The notes beneath the pieces were generated by a model. The model was not told the origin of the DNA, ran no database searches, and saw only the letters and a list, made by a program, of their open reading frames with translations. A DNA stretch of 64,000 nucleotides from Pseudomonas sp. B21-028. GTDB taxonomy: Bacteria; Pseudomonadota; Gammaproteobacteria; Pseudomonadales; Pseudomonadaceae. The stretch's first letter is position 1; each line of letters starts with the position of its first letter. The translations under genes and the position numbers were made by a program. Below are positions 1 through 8,058 of this stretch, in pieces. Location of the stretch: contig NZ_CP087184.1 in NCBI RefSeq assembly GCF_024749045.1, positions 4,960,001 through 5,024,000 of the forward strand. The letters are read 5' to 3'.

Positions 1-979
1 AGAAGTCATTGGCCTTGGACGCGCGTACCTCACCCAGGACTGCATCGATGTCTTCTTGAGAGGTTACCAATACCCACGCACGTCCTCCACAGATTACGCC
101 TAGCTCTTCAGTGATGGTTTGCAGACTGAGCATCAAATGGGTGTCTTGACCGATGAACTGGCCCACCTCGTCCACCAAGAAAACAATCCTGTGATCTTTA
201 CCGCGCTTGTCCAGGTAACCCTGGACCCATCTGGCAAAACTTTGGACATTCAAGTTGAAGTCGTTTTCAAAACGCTCAACCCAGGCATCGGCATCTTTGA
301 TCTCTTGACCCAACGTCTGTGACAAAGCGTTAGCTAGCGCATCCACCTGAAAGTGATAAGCGTCACGCTCCTCTTCCCAAGTAGAACCCGACGACTCTGC
401 AAAAGCTTGCTTGAATTCGCCAAACTTACCTTGCTCATCTAGGTAACGCTCCATGTGTGCAATGTGCGGATGGTCGCCACAGAAACCGAGACGCTCGTTG
501 AACACTTTGAGAAATACCCGAAGGATTGCGTCACGACCGTCACCACTGTCAGCCTTACTGTCAATGTTGAACAGCAACACGTCGGTATCAGCCGCAACCG
601 CTCGCTTGATATCAGCTGCGAGCATTGGGTCTGCAATTTTTCGCTCAAAAAAATCAATAGCATGGCGACTTTCGCCAGCGTTGCTCACTCGCTTGTTTTC
701 TAAGAGATATGACAGAATTTTCAGGAAGTGGGATTTTCCCGAACCGAAAAAGCCCGAGATCCACACACCTACACGCCCCGACGCTGCTTGAGGATTATCC
801 AGCGCTGCAAGATAGCTTTCGAAAAAACTACGGAGGTGTTGATCCAACTCACGAGTAATAACGTACTCATCAAGCTCCTGCCAGACGGACTCTTCGTCAT
901 CTTGGTCAGCCTTGATTACCCCGTTGATGGAGCGGTTGATAGGGCGCGTGAACAAATTCTTGATTAACAAAGTGGACAT
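1..979 (-). CDS. brxC: BREX ATPase BrxC, 5' part only (gene continues beyond the left edge)
   Basis: This is the N-terminal ~326 residues of a large P-loop ATPase of the BREX anti-phage system; the rest lies outside the window. The protein opens MSTLLIKNLFTRPINR and has a Walker A motif in the sequence GFFGSGKSHFLK near residue 83, followed by the acidic Walker-B-like segment FLVDEVGQFI. These are hallmarks of the BrxC/PglY family. It starts 5 bp after the brxB stop, with AAGG almost touching the ATG, so it is probably translationally coupled to brxB. Family knowledge: BrxC is essential for BREX defence together with PglX and PglZ, whose genes would be expected further left. Identification is confident; completeness cannot be judged. 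Confidence 0.93.
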   Translation of the reverse strand, partial: MSTLLIKNLFTRPINRSINGVIKADQDDEESVWQELDEYVITRELDQHLRSFFESYLAALDNPQAASGRVGVWISGFFGSGKSHFLKILSYLLENKRVSNAGESRHAIDFFERKIADPMLAADIKRAVAADTDVLLFNIDSKADSGDGRDAILRVFLKVFNERLGFCGDHPHIAHMERYLDEQGKFGEFKQAFAESSGSTWEEERDAYHFQVDALANALSQTLGQEIKDADAWVERFENDFNLNVQSFARWVQGYLDKRGKDHRIVFLVDEVGQFIGQDTHLMLSLQTITEELGVICGGRAWVLVTSQEDIDAVLGEVRASKANDF

Positions 980-984
980 CCTTT

Positions 985-1575
985 TCAGCTCACCAGACGG
1001 AAAGCACGGTAGTAGGGTTTTTCGCCTAACTGACAAAACAGCTGGAGCGCTTGACCGTCGTATCGCCCTGGGTAAAACAACACCAAGGGGGTTTGCCCCA
1101 TGAAAGGTTGCAGGTTGTTCAGCAAGTTATGGGTGCGTACTAGCGGGTAAGCGCTACCAACCCCGGTGACCATGATCAGTCCGTATTCTGTGGGTGGATA
1201 GCGTCCGACCAACTCTTTTGCGATCTTGCCGGCATCCAGCGGAGCTTTCAGGGCTTTAAACAACGCCTCGTCGCCCTTTGTGGCTTGTCGCTCAATGGAT
1301 TTTTCAAGCAGGTTTCGGCTGCTCAACATCTCTAGTACTAACTCAAAGAGGTTGACGCACGCGACCTTCAGATCTGGACGACGCTTAGGAATCGCTACCT
1401 GGAGAAACTGCACGTGTTCCCGAACCTTAAGTTCTTCCTGCGGGGGATAGTCGAACGCGTAAAAAGGAACCTCATTACCCAAGCCTTGCCCACCGAGAAA
1501 GTCGTCGGAAGTAAGACGGTCCAGAATTTTGTTCAGCCGTTCGTCAAGGTTGTTCACGGGCACACCTGGAGACAA
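985..1575 (-). CDS. brxB: BREX protein BrxB (DUF1788)
   Basis: A 196-residue protein with the conserved DUF1788 opening (LGNEVPFYAFDYPP near residues 33-46) and a C-terminal region rich in FYPGRYDG-type motifs, which is the BrxB family. BrxB is a small core BREX component of unknown biochemical activity, usually between brxA and brxC, exactly as here. Its start overlaps the end of brxA by about 20 bp and its stop is 5 bp before brxC, so the three form one tight operon on the minus strand. The exact start is uncertain, because in-frame GTG and ATG codons lie close together. Confidence 0.92.
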   Translation of the reverse strand: MSPGVPVNNLDERLNKILDRLTSDDFLGGQGLGNEVPFYAFDYPPQEELKVREHVQFLQVAIPKRRPDLKVACVNLFELVLEMLSSRNLLEKSIERQATKGDEALFKALKAPLDAGKIAKELVGRYPPTEYGLIMVTGVGSAYPLVRTHNLLNNLQPFMGQTPLVLFYPGRYDGQALQLFCQLGEKPYYRAFRLVS

Positions 1576-2150
1576 TCAAGCACGTATCGTTCGTCGTGCT
1601 CATGTAAAAAATGGGAAACAGCAGGCTCAATATGCTGACTGCGCAGCCGCAGGCTACGAGTGTCCTCAATGAAACCGGCCTCAGCAAGCATTCTCATGGC
1701 ATTTTGCCTCAGCTTGACTTGTGTTGAAGCGCTGAAGGTCGGAGCGTCGAGGTCGACTTGGAGACGGTCCTCTAAAAATGCATTCCAATGGCGCGGTTCA
1801 AGGTGCGTAGAAAAACGTCGGAACTGGTCACGCACCACGGTGCGCAGAAAGTCCCCCAGCAACGGAGAAAATTTCACGGTAGCAGCGAGCACCGCCTGCG
1901 TAGCGACTGGGAGGCTCTCGTCTCGCACCAGCACCCATAAATCAGGATGCATAGTCTCCAATCTAGAGCGAGCCGTACCCGCATAGGTCATGGCCGTCTT
2001 CGCAGTTCGCTTCTGCAAGACGTTCAGCTCAACTATCTGCCTTTGCCACTCCTGCTTACTGATCCCCTCTAAAAGCATCGCAGCAACGACACGGGTCTCA
2101 GGAACGATGAGGGAACACCGAGTGAAGCCGTTTAGGGATTTAATGCTCAT
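1554..2150 (-). CDS. brxA: BREX inner protein BrxA (DUF1819)
   Basis: The DUF1819 family is recognised from the segments ETRVVAAMLLEGISKQEW, NVLQKRTAKTA and LLGDFLRTVVRDQFR, and from an ending with LAEAGFIEDTRSLRLR. BrxA is a small DNA-binding core BREX component. The frame stays open upstream to 2423, which would add 91 residues, but the conserved family region begins just after the ATG at 2150 and the usual length is about 200 residues. I therefore take 2150 (198 aa). No clear ribosome binding site precedes it, so the start is inferred from family length. It is the first core gene of the brxA-brxB-brxC run. Confidence 0.88.
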   Translation of the reverse strand: MSIKSLNGFTRCSLIVPETRVVAAMLLEGISKQEWQRQIVELNVLQKRTAKTAMTYAGTARSRLETMHPDLWVLVRDESLPVATQAVLAATVKFSPLLGDFLRTVVRDQFRRFSTHLEPRHWNAFLEDRLQVDLDAPTFSASTQVKLRQNAMRMLAEAGFIEDTRSLRLRSQHIEPAVSHFLHEHDERYVLDCLQVCP

Positions 2151-2343
2151 AAATGACTTTGATTCTGCTACAGCTACAAGAACCGTATTTTGACGGTCAG
2201 GAGCCAGCAGCGCCAGCGAGAAGGTCACTGGCTGCGCAAAAAACATTCTGTTGAGTCTGCCGACCGGACTCGCGCTGAATCTCCCGATTTTGGCAAACCA
2301 ATTCTTTATGGCCTCTGGCAATCCTCGGGTAGCTAAATGACAT
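2151..2343 (-). other. Leader between ADP-ribosylglycohydrolase and brxA
   Basis: This 193 bp gap lies between the stop of the hydrolase gene and the start I prefer for brxA. It stays open in the brxA frame, so an N-terminally extended BrxA cannot be excluded. No terminator hairpin is visible. It could carry an internal promoter for the core BREX genes. Confidence 0.4.
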
Positions 2344-3396
2344 TCAAGCACCAGGATACTCCTGCTCGATTGTCGAGTCGTCATCCCCGCCGAGCCCAGA
2401 GTAATTTCGCTGAACGCTCTCAATATCTACAGCCATCTTTTCAATCTCACGCCTTAGCTCCAGACGCTCAAACCATCTCGCCGGAATCGCAGCAACTCCA
2501 TGCTGAATACCCAACAGATGCCCGGCAATCAGCCCAGTGCTATCGCTGTCCCCGCTGTGATTTACAGCGGTGATCACTCCCTGTTCGAAAGACGTTGCGG
2601 TAAGTGCGCACCAAACTCCGATTGCCAAAGCCTCTTCCGCGACCCACCCGCCGCCGAATTCGTCAATACGCTCAGGCGTCGCGCAGTAGCCTTCGCTGAA
2701 GTAAAAAAGCACCCTCTCAAGGACCAATCTGGTTTCTTCCATCCCTGGTTTATCGCCATGGGCCGCAAGGCTTTCGGTAAGGCCGTGCTCAAGGCTTTTT
2801 CGGCCATCAGCCATACGCTGGAGAATATCGGCAAAAAGCCCTGCGGCCAGATACCCAGTTGGATGCCCGTGCGTTAGACGGCCGGACTCTGCTGCGAAAT
2901 CGAAGGCGTTACCGAAGAATGCACAGGGCGCAACACGCATGACCGCGCCACAACCCTTGCTATTGTTTTCAGCGAGAAAACCAAAATATTGGCTCGCCCT
3001 TAGAGCGCTAATGCAAGTATTCCCAGGGGCTCGACGGGACCATAAGGCACTCTCGCCGACAAGCCAGCCATCCATGCTAACTGCCATGGACGGTTGGTAA
3101 TCTTGGGTCATCAACCAACGCAACAAAGCATGATGGATGACAGCAGGTACATTGCAGATTCCCCGCGAGCTGCCACGCACGTATGCCCGTAGCAGCCCCT
3201 CCGCCGTGAAGAGCATCATTTGCGTATCATCGGTGATGGCGCCGGTTACGCCATAAACAGCGAAGAAATCCTTGATACCTTCAGGTCCAAACTTAGTGCG
3301 GATGGCACTCCATTCAAGGAATTCAATAGGGGCTCCTAGCGCATCTCCGACTGCTCCGCCGATAAGACACCCTTTAATTCGATCTAGTCTATTCAT
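2344..3396 (-). CDS. ADP-ribosylglycohydrolase family protein
   Basis: A 350-residue member of the ADP-ribosylglycohydrolase (DraG/ADPRH) fold. It shows the expected landmarks in order: GAVGDALGAPIEF near the N-terminus, the metal-binding ITDDTQMM, a central HPTGYLAAGLFADI helix, and a late NHSGDSDSTGLIAGHLLG motif carrying the second acidic metal-binding cluster. Such enzymes remove ADP-ribose from proteins, nucleic acids or small molecules using two Mg ions. It sits upstream of brxA on the same strand and 10 bp after a small membrane-protein gene, so it is probably co-transcribed with BREX. It could reverse phage- or host-made ADP-ribosylation or regulate BREX; this role is inference. Confidence 0.9.
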   Translation of the reverse strand: MNRLDRIKGCLIGGAVGDALGAPIEFLEWSAIRTKFGPEGIKDFFAVYGVTGAITDDTQMMLFTAEGLLRAYVRGSSRGICNVPAVIHHALLRWLMTQDYQPSMAVSMDGWLVGESALWSRRAPGNTCISALRASQYFGFLAENNSKGCGAVMRVAPCAFFGNAFDFAAESGRLTHGHPTGYLAAGLFADILQRMADGRKSLEHGLTESLAAHGDKPGMEETRLVLERVLFYFSEGYCATPERIDEFGGGWVAEEALAIGVWCALTATSFEQGVITAVNHSGDSDSTGLIAGHLLGIQHGVAAIPARWFERLELRREIEKMAVDIESVQRNYSGLGGDDDSTIEQEYPGA

Positions 3397-3406
3397 ATCC
3401 GTGCCC

Positions 3407-3661
3407 TTACTCGGCCGCAGGCAGTGCTTGCAACAGCACTAATTTTCTTTGCAACTGCTGGACATGTGCTTTCTCGGCACGTAGAGCCGAGCGCAGCTCC
3501 ATATTTTCGACATCCCTGACGCATGGATCTGGAGCAGCACCTTTCCTGTCGTAGATTATTCGCGCCAAGCCACAAAGCCTCCGACACTCGATAATCATCA
3601 CCAGCGCAATGGCGCCCATCCCGAACAAGCTTCCAATAGAAATTGCATCCAATGCAGTCAT
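3407..3661 (-). CDS. Small membrane protein with a coiled-coil tail, unknown function
   Basis: 84 residues with one N-terminal hydrophobic segment (about residues 5-24, LDAISIGSLFGMGAIALVMI) followed by a basic patch and a heptad-like C-terminal helix. It has a good Shine-Dalgarno (AGGGG, 6 bp before the ATG) and ends 10 bp before the ADP-ribosylglycohydrolase gene. It is the first gene of the leftward BREX-associated transcript, divergent from the WYL regulator. I do not recognise a family. Confidence 0.65.
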   Translation of the reverse strand: MTALDAISIGSLFGMGAIALVMIIECRRLCGLARIIYDRKGAAPDPCVRDVENMELRSALRAEKAHVQQLQRKLVLLQALPAAE

Positions 3662-3780
3662 ATCCCACCCCTACGATGAATTCAGTTCAGTTGGAAGACA
3701 GGCGCAGGATATGTAGTCTTTTACGACACGTATATAATGTAGACTTGTACAGGTAAACAATTCGCACACATGGAGCGGCT
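3662..3780. promoter_or_regulatory. Divergent control region with a repeated 14-mer (candidate BrxR operator)
   Basis: Between the small membrane-protein gene and the WYL regulator lie two near-identical direct repeats: ATGTAGTCTTTTAC at 3711-3724 and ATGTAGACTTGTAC at 3737-3750 (12 of 14 match). A TATAAT at 3733-3738 overlaps the second repeat in the rightward direction. BrxR-type WYL regulators are known to repress their own divergent BREX promoters, so these repeats are plausible operators. Binding is inference. Confidence 0.5.
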
Positions 3781-4653
3781 ATGAAGCGCAAGCAAGACGT
3801 TCACCAGGTTCGCTGGGACCTAGCCCTACGCTATCGGTTGATTGAAACGGTAGTATGGTGGGAAGGCCGACTGACCACGGGACATCTGATTCAGAGCTTT
3901 GGAATCAGCCGCCAGCAGGCGTCGAAAGACATCAATACCTACATGACCGAGCATGCGCCTAAAAATCTTACATATGACAAGCAACTAAAGGGATACACGC
4001 CCAGCAAGCACTTCAAGCCACTCTTTATAGAGGACAGCGCCAGCGCGTACTTACACCTACTGAATCAAACGCACTCACGTGCCCCGCACGTAGAAGGGCT
4101 GGCTCTCGCCTATGCACATACGATGGTGCTGGAGGTGCCCGACCGGACGATAAAGGCTGAAGTATTACGCCCTTTGCTCAAAGCGTGCCGTAACCACGAG
4201 GTGATATCTGTCGAATACGTGTCACTAGCCAACCCGGTACCCGAAACACGTTTGATTGCCCCCCACACGCTAGTGCATACCGGAATGCGCTGGCACGTCC
4301 GGGCCTACTGTGAAAAGAATCGTGGATACCGTGACTTCGTTCTAAGCAGACTTCGCGGCCAGCCGGATTACGAAAAACAGACCGAAAATCTAATTCATGA
4401 AGATGATGACTGGAACACAGAGGTGGCTGTGATCATTGAGCCAGACTCACGCCTCAACCCTGCACAGAAGGCGATTATTGAGGCGGACTTTGGTATGCAA
4501 GCAGGCGTTCTTGTCATCCCAACCCGACGCGCATTAGTGAAATACGTCCTTCAGCGTTTTCAGATCGACCCGAAAAAACTTGACCCAAAGGCTGCGGCGC
4601 AGCAGATCGTTGTCAAGAACCTAGACGACTTGAAGCCATGGCTTTATGAATAA
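3781..4653 (+). CDS. brxR: WYL-domain transcriptional regulator, BrxR/CapW type
   Basis: 290 residues with an N-terminal winged helix-turn-helix (residues ~15-55, containing FGISRQQASKDINTY), a central WYL domain (residues ~135-210, with ISVEYVSL and RLIAPHTLVHTGMRWHVRAY) and a C-terminal WCX-like extension. This architecture and its position divergent from a BREX locus match BrxR, a family known to repress defence operons and thought to sense a nucleic-acid or nucleotide ligand through WYL. It probably binds the repeats in 3711-3750. The ATG at 3781 follows TGGAGCGGCT, a reasonable ribosome binding site. Confidence 0.88.
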   Translation: MKRKQDVHQVRWDLALRYRLIETVVWWEGRLTTGHLIQSFGISRQQASKDINTYMTEHAPKNLTYDKQLKGYTPSKHFKPLFIEDSASAYLHLLNQTHSRAPHVEGLALAYAHTMVLEVPDRTIKAEVLRPLLKACRNHEVISVEYVSLANPVPETRLIAPHTLVHTGMRWHVRAYCEKNRGYRDFVLSRLRGQPDYEKQTENLIHEDDDWNTEVAVIIEPDSRLNPAQKAIIEADFGMQAGVLVIPTRRALVKYVLQRFQIDPKKLDPKAAAQQIVVKNLDDLKPWLYE

Positions 4654-4723
4654 GCGCTCACCTCAAGCAAGATGGATAACGCGCCGTTTGCCTGCTGAAC
4701 TAGGTCATTCAGCTTTTACTGGA

Positions 4724-4794
4724 ATGCTCACTCAATCGATTGTGAGCATCACATAAGCAATGGACACCGGCGCAGCCGACAAGCTTGGGTGTCC
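4724..4794. other. Two hairpins between the WYL regulator and the ankyrin gene
   Basis: Two inverted repeats occupy the 148 bp convergent gap. ATGCTCA/TGAGCAT (4724-4730 and 4743-4749) encloses the palindrome CAATCGATTG, and GGACACC/GGTGTCC spans 4762-4768 and 4788-4794. Neither is followed by a clear T-run, so they are weak candidates for bidirectional terminators. Confidence 0.35.
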
Positions 4795-4801
4795 ACCGTC
4801 C

Positions 4802-5470
4802 TTATGACCTCTGCTTAGGCAACACCTCCTTCAGCCCGGCACTCATTTTGTGACGAATCCGAGCTGAAAGGATGTAATCCTCTAGCTCCCAAATCATCAG
4901 CTGATTCACGATGTCGAGATGGCCTGCCAATATCGCCAGGTTACGAGGTGTGTTCCCTGCATGATTTTTCGCATCTAGGTCAATACTGAACATGAAATGC
5001 TTTTCTGTGAAATACACCACTGCTTTGAGGTGGCCGTTTGACGCGATCCAATGGATAGGGGTATTTCCCTCAGAATCTCGGGAATTCAGACTTCCGCCCT
5101 CTAAGTAACGTTTTTCAAGAGTCTTGAGCTTGCCCTGCTTAGCGGATAAGTGAACATAGCTTTCATTTTCGATGACATGATCCACGCCTCGCTCTGCCAA
5201 GATCGAGGGATCTCCCTCCGCCCCGAGAGCATGCAATCTATCGATCAGTTCTGATCGATTAAGCCTGTAGGCAATTTCCAAGGCTGTAAAACCTGCGAAA
5301 TCTCGGGAGTTCAGAGATTCGGCAGAAAGCTCATCAAAATGATCTGAATTATCCAACAAAACGGCAGCATGCCAGTCGCCCATACCGTGCAGCTGCATAT
5401 CATCTAAGCAGTAGCTGGTTGGCGCGAGGGCCCTGTCGACCAGCGTTTTCAGCATCGGATGCGAGATCAT
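4802..5470 (-). CDS. Ankyrin-repeat protein
   Basis: 222 residues with about four ankyrin repeats. The clearest are DFAGFTALEIAYRLN (residues ~55-70), SEGNTPIHWIASNGHLKAV (~133-152) and AGNTPRNLAILAGHLDIV (~170-187). Ankyrin repeats bind proteins; no catalytic domain is visible, so it is probably an adaptor or inhibitor. It lies downstream of the two small GTPase genes in the same orientation after a 229 bp gap, so it may be the last member of the sigma54-controlled cassette or an independent gene. GGAG about 10 bp upstream of the ATG supports the start. Confidence 0.85.
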   Translation of the reverse strand: MISHPMLKTLVDRALAPTSYCLDDMQLHGMGDWHAAVLLDNSDHFDELSAESLNSRDFAGFTALEIAYRLNRSELIDRLHALGAEGDPSILAERGVDHVIENESYVHLSAKQGKLKTLEKRYLEGGSLNSRDSEGNTPIHWIASNGHLKAVVYFTEKHFMFSIDLDAKNHAGNTPRNLAILAGHLDIVNQLMIWELEDYILSARIRHKMSAGLKEVLPKQRS

Positions 5471-5699
5471 ATCTATATTCTCCGTAATTATTCTAAGCTT
5501 TTACCAGCCCATCAGAACCCAATAAGCGCCCCTAAACGGGCTGTTTGCTGAGCCGGGTTGCTCGTCGGTACGAGTGGCCGCAATACGTTTACCCAACCGT
5601 CACCAAGCGCCCTAAAAACGCTACGTATTACATGCTCCTGTCTTACTACCGTTTCAAAAGCAGAGATGTCCCACGCAACTATGAAAAACTGACCGACAA

Positions 5700-6395
5700 T
5701 TAAGAAGCCACGATGGATCGCCGCTGATCAGGCACAGATTCTACAAGTAAGTCCAACAAGGCTGAAACATTGTATCCAGAGCTAGCGGAATAGCAAATCG
5801 GCATATTAATTTCAACACCAGTTGCCTCGACCACTCGTGTTTTTACTGAATAGGCTTTATCACTCAAGAACTCCCGAACATCGCTATCGGGGACGTTAGT
5901 TTCATAATTCCATCGCGCCCCTTTCTTTGCGACATCCGCCTGATTAATAGCCACGATTATTCGGTCAGATTGAAAATTTGGAATTAAAATTTCATTAATC
6001 AGCTTATACGCCGTACCCAAGTCCCGGCTTGCCCCGTCGACAATTACTAAAGCTAAATCAACGAAACCGAAACTCACCCCCTCCTTGGGATAAGTTTTGT
6101 ACAGCAGGTCTATAATTTTTTTTGCATGAACTTTATCGCGGGCTATCCCATCACCTAATCCTGGCGTATCCCACACACGGAGGTAGTCATGCACGTCATA
6201 CCAGTCCAAGTCCATGGTTTCAGGATCAACGCCCTTACCAACCGCAGCCACTGAAGTCGAAAATAGCGCATTTATAGTGCTGGATTTCCCCGCCCCCGTA
6301 CTACCGACAAGCATGACATCCAGTGGCCTGATACCCATCCGATTGATACGCCCGGAAAACTCCGAAAGCTTATATTTTAAATACATTATGATCAC
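5700..6395 (-). CDS. Small Ras-like GTPase of the YeeP/Era-related type (GTPase A)
   Basis: A 231-residue P-loop GTPase. G1 is GSTGAGKSS (residues 31-39), G3 is DTPGLGDG (76-83) and G4 is NQAD (151-154), a variant of NKxD. The region after G1 (INALF, then VGKGVDPETMD) is nearly identical to the neighbouring GTPase B. It begins with a GTG that overlaps the stop codon of GTPase B (GTGA), so the two are translationally coupled; an in-frame ATG three codons later is an alternative start. No membrane segment is visible, unlike in its partner. Related GTPases are common in prophages and islands, with unknown roles. Confidence 0.88.
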   Translation of the reverse strand: MIIMYLKYKLSEFSGRINRMGIRPLDVMLVGSTGAGKSSTINALFSTSVAAVGKGVDPETMDLDWYDVHDYLRVWDTPGLGDGIARDKVHAKKIIDLLYKTYPKEGVSFGFVDLALVIVDGASRDLGTAYKLINEILIPNFQSDRIIVAINQADVAKKGARWNYETNVPDSDVREFLSDKAYSVKTRVVEATGVEINMPICYSASSGYNVSALLDLLVESVPDQRRSIVAS

Positions 6396-7387
6396 AAACC
6401 AAAAATGCTTTTAAGACCACCCCAAACGGCTCCCGCTGTAGCGCCGACCATGGCCCCTACCGCCTCGCCAGTTTTGCCAAATAATTTACCAACATTACGG
6501 CCAATATCGGCCCCCGCCGAGGCTGTTTCAATGATCGATTCCATGATGCCTTTTTTGATTTCGGCATTATAGTTCTTAATATCGTCGTTATCCTGCCACA
6601 TCTCCTCTTCTTTAGAGATATTATTGTTTGCAAGCACCGCTCGCTTAGCCTTGGGGATTTTATTAATAATCATGTAAAGCAGTTTTGACAGATTATAAGG
6701 ATTTTGGGCTTCATCTCCATCCTTAAAGCCGGCCGCGTAAAAAACTGGTTCAACATCAACATCTGTAGCTTCTTTGATCCTAGCTTTTACGGAACGAACT
6801 TTATCTATTAGAAACGCTTCAGTTTCAGGGGTAGGTCTATTGTGATCATAATCCCATACATTTCGTCCCTTACGAGCATTATCAGCCTGATTGATCCCCA
6901 CCAATATTCTATCCTCTGGATTGGCACCCAGGTTAGGGATAATCACGCTATTGATTAGTTCATACGAGGTTCCAAGATCTTTGGTGCTACCATCAACAAT
7001 AACAAGGACCAAATCAATTAATGGCTGTTGCTTTGAATCAAGCTCATTAAGCTTTGCAATAATATTTTTGGCATGAAGATTGTCTTTCTCCTTGCCATCC
7101 CCTAAGCCGGGGCTATCCCACAGGACGAGATTATTAAGCTCATACCGTGTCACATCCATCGTTTCAGGATCAACGCCCGCACCAACCTTAGCTATGTCGG
7201 TGTTGAATAGAGCATTAATCGTGGAGCTTTTTCCAGCACCTGTCGCACCAGTAATCATAATATTCAGCTTCTGGCTTTTGAGCGCCAAAACGTTTTTCAG
7301 CAGCTTGCTTTTTGTCAGTTCATCGATGTCTTTTGAGTTTGTGATGTCTTTCTCTAACACTTCAAATATCTTATCGCTGTGAATCAT
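6392..7387 (-). CDS. GTPase with a glycine-rich amphipathic tail (GTPase B)
   Basis: 331 residues from the ATG at 7387, chosen because AGGGA lies 5 bp upstream; the frame is open nine codons further. G1 is GATGAGKSS (residues 47-55), G3 is DSPGLGDG (91-98) and G4 is NQAD. The final ~45 residues alternate small and hydrophobic residues (GKTGEAVGAMVGATAGAVWG), a glycine-zipper-like membrane-inserting tail. The globular domain closely resembles GTPase A, suggesting duplication and a heteromeric pair. Membrane association and partner function are inferred. The cassette context (ribonucleotide reductase, kinase and a third GTPase upstream) is unusual. Confidence 0.87.
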   Translation of the reverse strand: MIHSDKIFEVLEKDITNSKDIDELTKSKLLKNVLALKSQKLNIMITGATGAGKSSTINALFNTDIAKVGAGVDPETMDVTRYELNNLVLWDSPGLGDGKEKDNLHAKNIIAKLNELDSKQQPLIDLVLVIVDGSTKDLGTSYELINSVIIPNLGANPEDRILVGINQADNARKGRNVWDYDHNRPTPETEAFLIDKVRSVKARIKEATDVDVEPVFYAAGFKDGDEAQNPYNLSKLLYMIINKIPKAKRAVLANNNISKEEEMWQDNDDIKNYNAEIKKGIMESIIETASAGADIGRNVGKLFGKTGEAVGAMVGATAGAVWGGLKSIFGL

Positions 7388-7434
7388 ATAAATCCCTATT
7401 GTCGTTTTCTTCACACGCAGAATTGCTGGAATGA

Positions 7435-8058
7435 TTATGAGTTTTCTCTAAGGGCAGCGGTGATCGTATCCGTCACTATTTTCGTTGAAGCTTCAACGCT
7501 GCCCTCGTTACGACATACAAACCAACCTTGCTGAACGATGGCTCGCTCAAAGGCCGCCGAACAATCTACATGCTCCTGAAAATTTCTGATCACAACGCTG
7601 CTCAAGCCTCGGGGTCGGCACTCCGCACGCGACCACGATATATCCGGAGAAGCCAGGACACCGACATGTAAATCAGGCACTCGAACCTTTCGGTCGATGT
7701 TCAACTTCAGGATTTCCGAAAATGGAGTAATCTTTCGAAACGCAGCATCAGATGGATACCAGCGGTCAATCAGGATTATGGCGTCTGCGGGTTGCTGGTT
7801 CAAAACGTTCGCCGATATCCATGCTCGCCCATCCGCAAGTCGCTCACATATCCGACGCTCCAGAGTGGAGCCAGGCCTGACCACAAGCTCCTTGATTAGA
7901 TCCAGTATTTCATGGCGATAAGGGTCAACCTCCTTCTCACAGAGTGAAACCACAGGTTGCTGCCCACGAACTCGTAGCACTTCGGCAACCGATTCAAGGA
8001 CTGTAGTCTTGCCAGTAGCCTTCGGGCCGTCGAAAGAAAGGAAGAATTGGCCCTTCAA
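7435..8058 (-). CDS. Thymidylate-kinase-like nucleoside monophosphate kinase
   Basis: 207 residues. The P-loop GPKATGKTT is at residues 11-19, and DRWYPSDAAF (98-107) matches the DRY motif of dTMP kinases. An arginine-rich segment (SRAECRPRG) stands where the LID region is expected. Family knowledge: such enzymes phosphorylate (d)NMP to (d)NDP. The start is a TTG overlapping the stop of the reductase gene (TTGA), so the two products are translationally coupled, which suggests they act in one nucleotide pathway. Sequence similarity to housekeeping Tmk is only in the motifs, so the substrate is unknown. It may make or remove a special deoxynucleotide. Confidence 0.8.
   Translation of the reverse strand: MKGQFFLSFDGPKATGKTTVLESVAEVLRVRGQQPVVSLCEKEVDPYRHEILDLIKELVVRPGSTLERRICERLADGRAWISANVLNQQPADAIILIDRWYPSDAAFRKITPFSEILKLNIDRKVRVPDLHVGVLASPDISWSRAECRPRGLSSVVIRNFQEHVDCSAAFERAIVQQGWFVCRNEGSVEASTKIVTDTITAALRENS

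Noticed and set aside
2151..2423. N-terminal extension of BrxA by 91 residues
   Set aside because: It goes beyond the normal DUF1819 length and runs into the preceding gene; kept only as an uncertainty.
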